NCBI RefSeq assembly: GCF_000174755.1
Contig: NZ_ACLQ01000007.1
Coordinates: 1-33,208 of the forward strand
Direction of reading: 5' to 3'
From: Capnocytophaga gingivalis ATCC 33624
GTDB taxonomy: Bacteria > Bacteroidota > Bacteroidia > Flavobacteriales > Flavobacteriaceae
DNA length: 33,208 bases
The stretch's first letter is position 1, and the number at the start of each line of letters is the position of its first letter. The translations under genes were made by a program, and so were the position numbers. Shown one piece after another: positions 30,005-33,208 of this stretch. The notes under the pieces were generated by a model. It searched no databases. It was not told where the DNA came from and worked only from the letters and a program-made list of their open reading frames with translations.

Positions 30005-32368
30005 ATGAAAAAATATTTTTTAGTATTATGTAGTTTATTTTTTTGCTTGAGCCTTTCTGCCCAACAAAAGTATACTCTGAGCGGTACTGTCACCGATGCC
30101 TCCAATGGAGAAAAACTCCTCGGGGTAAACCTCCTGATCAAAGGTACTCAGATGGGTACTTCCACCAACGAATATGGTTTCTACTCCCTTACCCTACCCG
30201 AGGGGGAGTACACTCTACAAGTAGAGTTCTTAGGATTCAAGACCATAGAAGAGCCCCTACACCTGAAGGGAAACCAACACCGTAATTACAAGCTACAGGA
30301 AGAAGGGATTGCCTTGGATGGAATCGAAATCAAGGCACAGCGCACTCCCAAAGCGGATATCCGCACCCCACAAACCAGTGTAGTGAGTGTACCTATAGAG
30401 ACAATCAAGAAGCTCCCTGTACTGGTAGGAGAAGTAGACATCATCAAGTCACTACAACAGCTCCCTGGGGTGAGCAATACCGGAGAGGCTTCTTCGGGCT
30501 TCAATGTAAGAGGAGGAGCTTCTGACCAGAATTTGATTCTATTGGATCAGGCGACCATCTTCAATGCTTCTCACCTATTTGGCTTTCTAAGTATCTACAA
30601 TGCCGATGCTATTCGGGATATGAAGCTCTATAAGGGAGGGATGCCTGCTCGCTATGGAGGGCGTATCTCCTCCGTATTGGACGTCTACCAAAAAGATGGT
30701 AACAATACCCAATACCATGCTACAGGAGGAATAGGGGTGCTCTCCTCTCGCCTTTTAGCTGAAGGGCCTATTGTAAAGGACAAAGCTTCTTTTCTTGTAG
30801 GAGGACGCGCTTCCTATGCCCATCTTTTCTTAAAACTAACAGACAACAAAAATTCGGCCTACTTCTACGACCTCAACACCAAGCTCAACTATAAGCTTAA
30901 TGACAAAAACAGTCTGTACCTCTCGGGTTACTTTGGTCGTGATATCTTCGACTTAGCCCAAACTATCAAAAACAGCTATGGCAACTCTCTTGTCAATCTA
31001 CGCTGGAATCACCTATTCTCCGATCAATTATTTTCGAACCTTTCCCTCATCTACAGTGATTATTACTATGGCCTGAATGTAGATATCTCGGGATTCAAGT
31101 GGGATTCGTGGGTGAGAAACTTCAACCTACTATACGATTTCAAACACTATCTGTTGGAAAAGGTCAAACTCGGATATGGCTTGCAAGCCACCTATTATGA
31201 TTTCAACCCAGGGGAACTCACCCCTATAGGAGATGCCACCATACGCCATAAGGTACTCCCTCACAAATATGCCTTGGAAACAGGATTTTACGGAGATATA
31301 GAACACAAAATCAGCGAGCACCTTACCTTATCTTATGGTTTGCGCTGGAGTTCTTTCTTTCACTTAGGAAAACGCAGCATGAACAAATATCTAAATGATG
31401 AGGCTGTCGTTTTCAATCCTGCTCAGCGCATCTATGAGCGTGCGACCCCTATAGGCGAAAAAGAATACAAAAGGGGAGACCTCATTGATGTATATGCACA
31501 CTTTGAGCCTCGCCTGAGTATGGCCTATGCACTTGATGACAACCGCTCTATCAAGGCCAGCTACGCGCGTATGGCACAGTACCTACACCTGATATCGAAC
31601 ACCGCCTCCCCTACCCCCCTGGATGTATGGGCACCGAGTGATTCTTACCTAAAACCCCAGTATTCTGACCAATTCGCCTTGGGATATGCCACCAACCTCA
31701 AGGAAGATACCTATAGTATAGAAACTGAAATCTTCTACAAAACTGTCCAAAACCGATTGGACTATATAGATGGGGCGAACCTTATCGCCAATGAATCCAT
31801 AGAGCGTGAAGTACTCCCAGGACATACACGCGCCTATGGTTGGGAACTATTGATCAGGAAAAACACAGGAAAATTTACCGGATGGCTCTCCTACACCTAT
31901 TCTAAGTCAGAACAACAAACCCCAGGAAGGACAGACCAAGAGACGGGGATTAACAATGGAAATTGGTATGCCACCGCCTATGATAAGCCTCACAACTTTT
32001 CCCTGACAGGTACCTATACCTTCAACAAGAAGTGGAGCGCCAGTGCGGTATTTACGCTACAATCAGGTATCCCTGGCAATTTCCCTGTAGGTAGGTACAA
32101 GTACTTCGATGTGTCCATCTCCAACTATAGTGCACGCAATGCTTATCGCTTGCCCCTATACCACCGCTTGGATGTATCTCTTTCCTATACCCCTCATCCT
32201 GAGAGAAAATGGAAATCAGAATGGGTCTTTGGGGCTTACAATGTATATAACCGATACAATGCCTCTTCTATTTATTTTAGAAATAATAAAGAAACCCGAC
32301 AAAGTGAAGCTGTCAAGCTTTCTATTTTCGGAATTGTCCCAAGTATCACCTATAATTTTACTTTTTAA
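30005..32368 (+). CDS. TonB-dependent outer-membrane receptor
   Basis: A 787-residue outer-membrane protein. Signal peptide (MKKYFLVLCSLFFCLSLSA), then a carboxypeptidase-regulatory-like domain (about 22-105: YTLSGTVTDASNGEKLLGVN, GFYSLTLPEGEYTLQVEFLG), then the plug domain (about 120-230: LKKLP-like IKKLPVL, LQQLPGV, FNVRGGASDQNLILLDQ, GGMPARYGGRISSVLDVY), then a C-terminal 22-strand-type barrel ending ITYNFTF with a terminal aromatic residue. It is shorter than SusC proteins and is paired with a DUF4249 lipoprotein instead of SusD. Energised by TonB, it imports an unidentified ligand. Confidence 0.93.
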   Translation: MKKYFLVLCSLFFCLSLSAQQKYTLSGTVTDASNGEKLLGVNLLIKGTQMGTSTNEYGFYSLTLPEGEYTLQVEFLGFKTIEEPLHLKGNQHRNYKLQEEGIALDGIEIKAQRTPKADIRTPQTSVVSVPIETIKKLPVLVGEVDIIKSLQQLPGVSNTGEASSGFNVRGGASDQNLILLDQATIFNASHLFGFLSIYNADAIRDMKLYKGGMPARYGGRISSVLDVYQKDGNNTQYHATGGIGVLSSRLLAEGPIVKDKASFLVGGRASYAHLFLKLTDNKNSAYFYDLNTKLNYKLNDKNSLYLSGYFGRDIFDLAQTIKNSYGNSLVNLRWNHLFSDQLFSNLSLIYSDYYYGLNVDISGFKWDSWVRNFNLLYDFKHYLLEKVKLGYGLQATYYDFNPGELTPIGDATIRHKVLPHKYALETGFYGDIEHKISEHLTLSYGLRWSSFFHLGKRSMNKYLNDEAVVFNPAQRIYERATPIGEKEYKRGDLIDVYAHFEPRLSMAYALDDNRSIKASYARMAQYLHLISNTASPTPLDVWAPSDSYLKPQYSDQFALGYATNLKEDTYSIETEIFYKTVQNRLDYIDGANLIANESIEREVLPGHTRAYGWELLIRKNTGKFTGWLSYTYSKSEQQTPGRTDQETGINNGNWYATAYDKPHNFSLTGTYTFNKKWSASAVFTLQSGIPGNFPVGRYKYFDVSISNYSARNAYRLPLYHRLDVSLSYTPHPERKWKSEWVFGAYNVYNRYNASSIYFRNNKETRQSEAVKLSIFGIVPSITYNFTF

Positions 32369-32371
32369 GCC

Positions 32372-33208
32372 ATGAAAAAAACTATTTTATCCCATAGAAT
32401 ATATCTTTTATCAGCCATATTTCCTCTTTTTACTGCTTGCGAGAAAGTCATAGATCTGGATCTGGATACACAAGAGAGAGAATTGGTAGTGGATGCCCAT
32501 ATTGACTGGGAAAAGGGTACTACTGGAGAGGCGCAAACTATTGAGCTGAGCTATACCCTCCCCTACTATAGCACCCAGACACCCGAAGGAGCTACTGGCG
32601 CTACTATCACGGTTACCGATGACCAAGGGAATGTATTCCCATTCTTGGAAAGAAGTGCTGGGGTATATAAAAACACTCATTTTAGCCCTGCTCTACAGCG
32701 AGAATACCAACTTTCCATTCTCTATAACGGCAAGCGGTATGAAGCAGCAGATATCCTCAAGGAAGTACCACAACTCACTCAGGAGAATGTCACCCAGACA
32801 CATGATGGGGGTATCAATCGTGATGAGATCATGCTCCACCTACGCTTCGATGCTGACCCTACCGATAAAAATAACTTTGTACTCCGTATCAAAGCCTCTT
32901 CTGATGGTGTAACACGCTTGTATGGATTTGACGGGCGCTATTTCGCCGATGGGCACTTCTTTACCAAAATTGTAAATCGCAGTAGCGACGAAAATGAGAA
33001 ATTCAAAAAAGGAGATACCGTGGAGATTACTCTCTTCCGCGTATCGGAGAACTACATGAATTTCATCCGAATTCTCTCGAATAACAGTGCTGACAATGCT
33101 GGACTTTTTAGCATTCCCAATCGTGTAAAAGGAAATGTAGTCAATATAGCCGACCCTACCCAAAACCCCTTAGGCGCTTTCCGAGTAAGCCAATACTCGA
33201 AAATAGTC
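32372..33208 (+). CDS. DUF4249 lipoprotein, 3' end beyond the window
   Basis: Starts at ATG 32372, three bases after the receptor stop, and stays open to the right edge (279 codons). A lipoprotein signal ends at Cys-23 (LLSAIFPLFTAC), followed by EKVIDLDLDTQERELVVDAH, the typical DUF4249 beginning, and a beta-rich domain with ELSYTLPYYSTQTPEGATGA and VTDDQGNVFPFLE. DUF4249 proteins pair with TonB-dependent receptors of the kind upstream and are presumed surface-exposed ligand-binding partners. The C-terminus is not seen. Confidence 0.88.
   Translation, partial: MKKTILSHRIYLLSAIFPLFTACEKVIDLDLDTQERELVVDAHIDWEKGTTGEAQTIELSYTLPYYSTQTPEGATGATITVTDDQGNVFPFLERSAGVYKNTHFSPALQREYQLSILYNGKRYEAADILKEVPQLTQENVTQTHDGGINRDEIMLHLRFDADPTDKNNFVLRIKASSDGVTRLYGFDGRYFADGHFFTKIVNRSSDENEKFKKGDTVEITLFRVSENYMNFIRILSNNSADNAGLFSIPNRVKGNVVNIADPTQNPLGAFRVSQYSKIV

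Overview
The window looks like a chromosomal segment of a flavobacterium, most like an oral Capnocytophaga-type genome. The class is well supported: promoters follow the Bacteroidetes pattern (TTTG, about 19-20 bases, TAnnTTTG), Shine-Dalgarno sequences are not evident, and the families are typical (TonB-dependent receptor with DUF4249, DUF4199, DUF4139, DUF4878, CreD locus). The genus is only a guess from base composition and gene mix. No rRNA, tRNA, CRISPR array, intact transposase or prophage gene is visible.

Region 1 (1-3764). Three tandem minus-strand promoters sit at the left edge and point out of the window, in an arrangement typical of an rRNA operon. Then come a CcoI-type copper P-type ATPase and a flippase-like (LPG synthase/YbhN-type) membrane protein, both on the minus strand.

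Region 2 (3802-10376, minus strand) is the main accessory system: a complete four-gene Wadjet operon, jetA-jetB-jetC-jetD (kleisin, KITE, SMC-like ATPase and Toprim-type nuclease subunit). The genes overlap by 4, 17 and 4 bases. Wadjet is a known anti-plasmid SMC system that senses and cleaves circular DNA. Walker A, ABC signature, Walker B and the JetD acidic residues are all readable, so the operon looks functional.

Region 3 (10377-13134, plus strand) holds aspS and a YgiD-like extradiol dioxygenase, divergent from Wadjet.

Region 4 (13155-18516) is a patchwork of small accessory genes: a gene broken by an in-frame TGA, a DUF695/RraB-like protein, an acidic unknown protein, a 71-residue ORF, a C-terminal gene remnant, a YD-repeat-like secreted protein and two genes lodged in the CreD locus. 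Two near-identical hairpin terminators and a repeated gene tail tie parts of this area together. It resembles the orphan-immunity loci of bacterial toxin systems, but no toxin gene is present.

Region 5 (16672-22251) carries a membrane protein, a winged-helix regulator, CreD, a DUF4199 protein, SurE and a small membrane protein. The surE cluster ends in the C-terminal stump of a Fic-family gene, followed by four consecutive hairpins, two of which are near-identical and covary.

Region 6 (22806-28824, minus strand) holds a MuiA-like DUF4139 protein, two paralogous META-domain lipoproteins, a DUF4298 protein, a SUFU-domain protein, a MacB-type permease without its ATPase, and a cysteine desulfurase. 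Region 7 (28933-33208) holds two small lipoproteins and a TonB-dependent receptor with its DUF4249 partner, which runs off the right edge.
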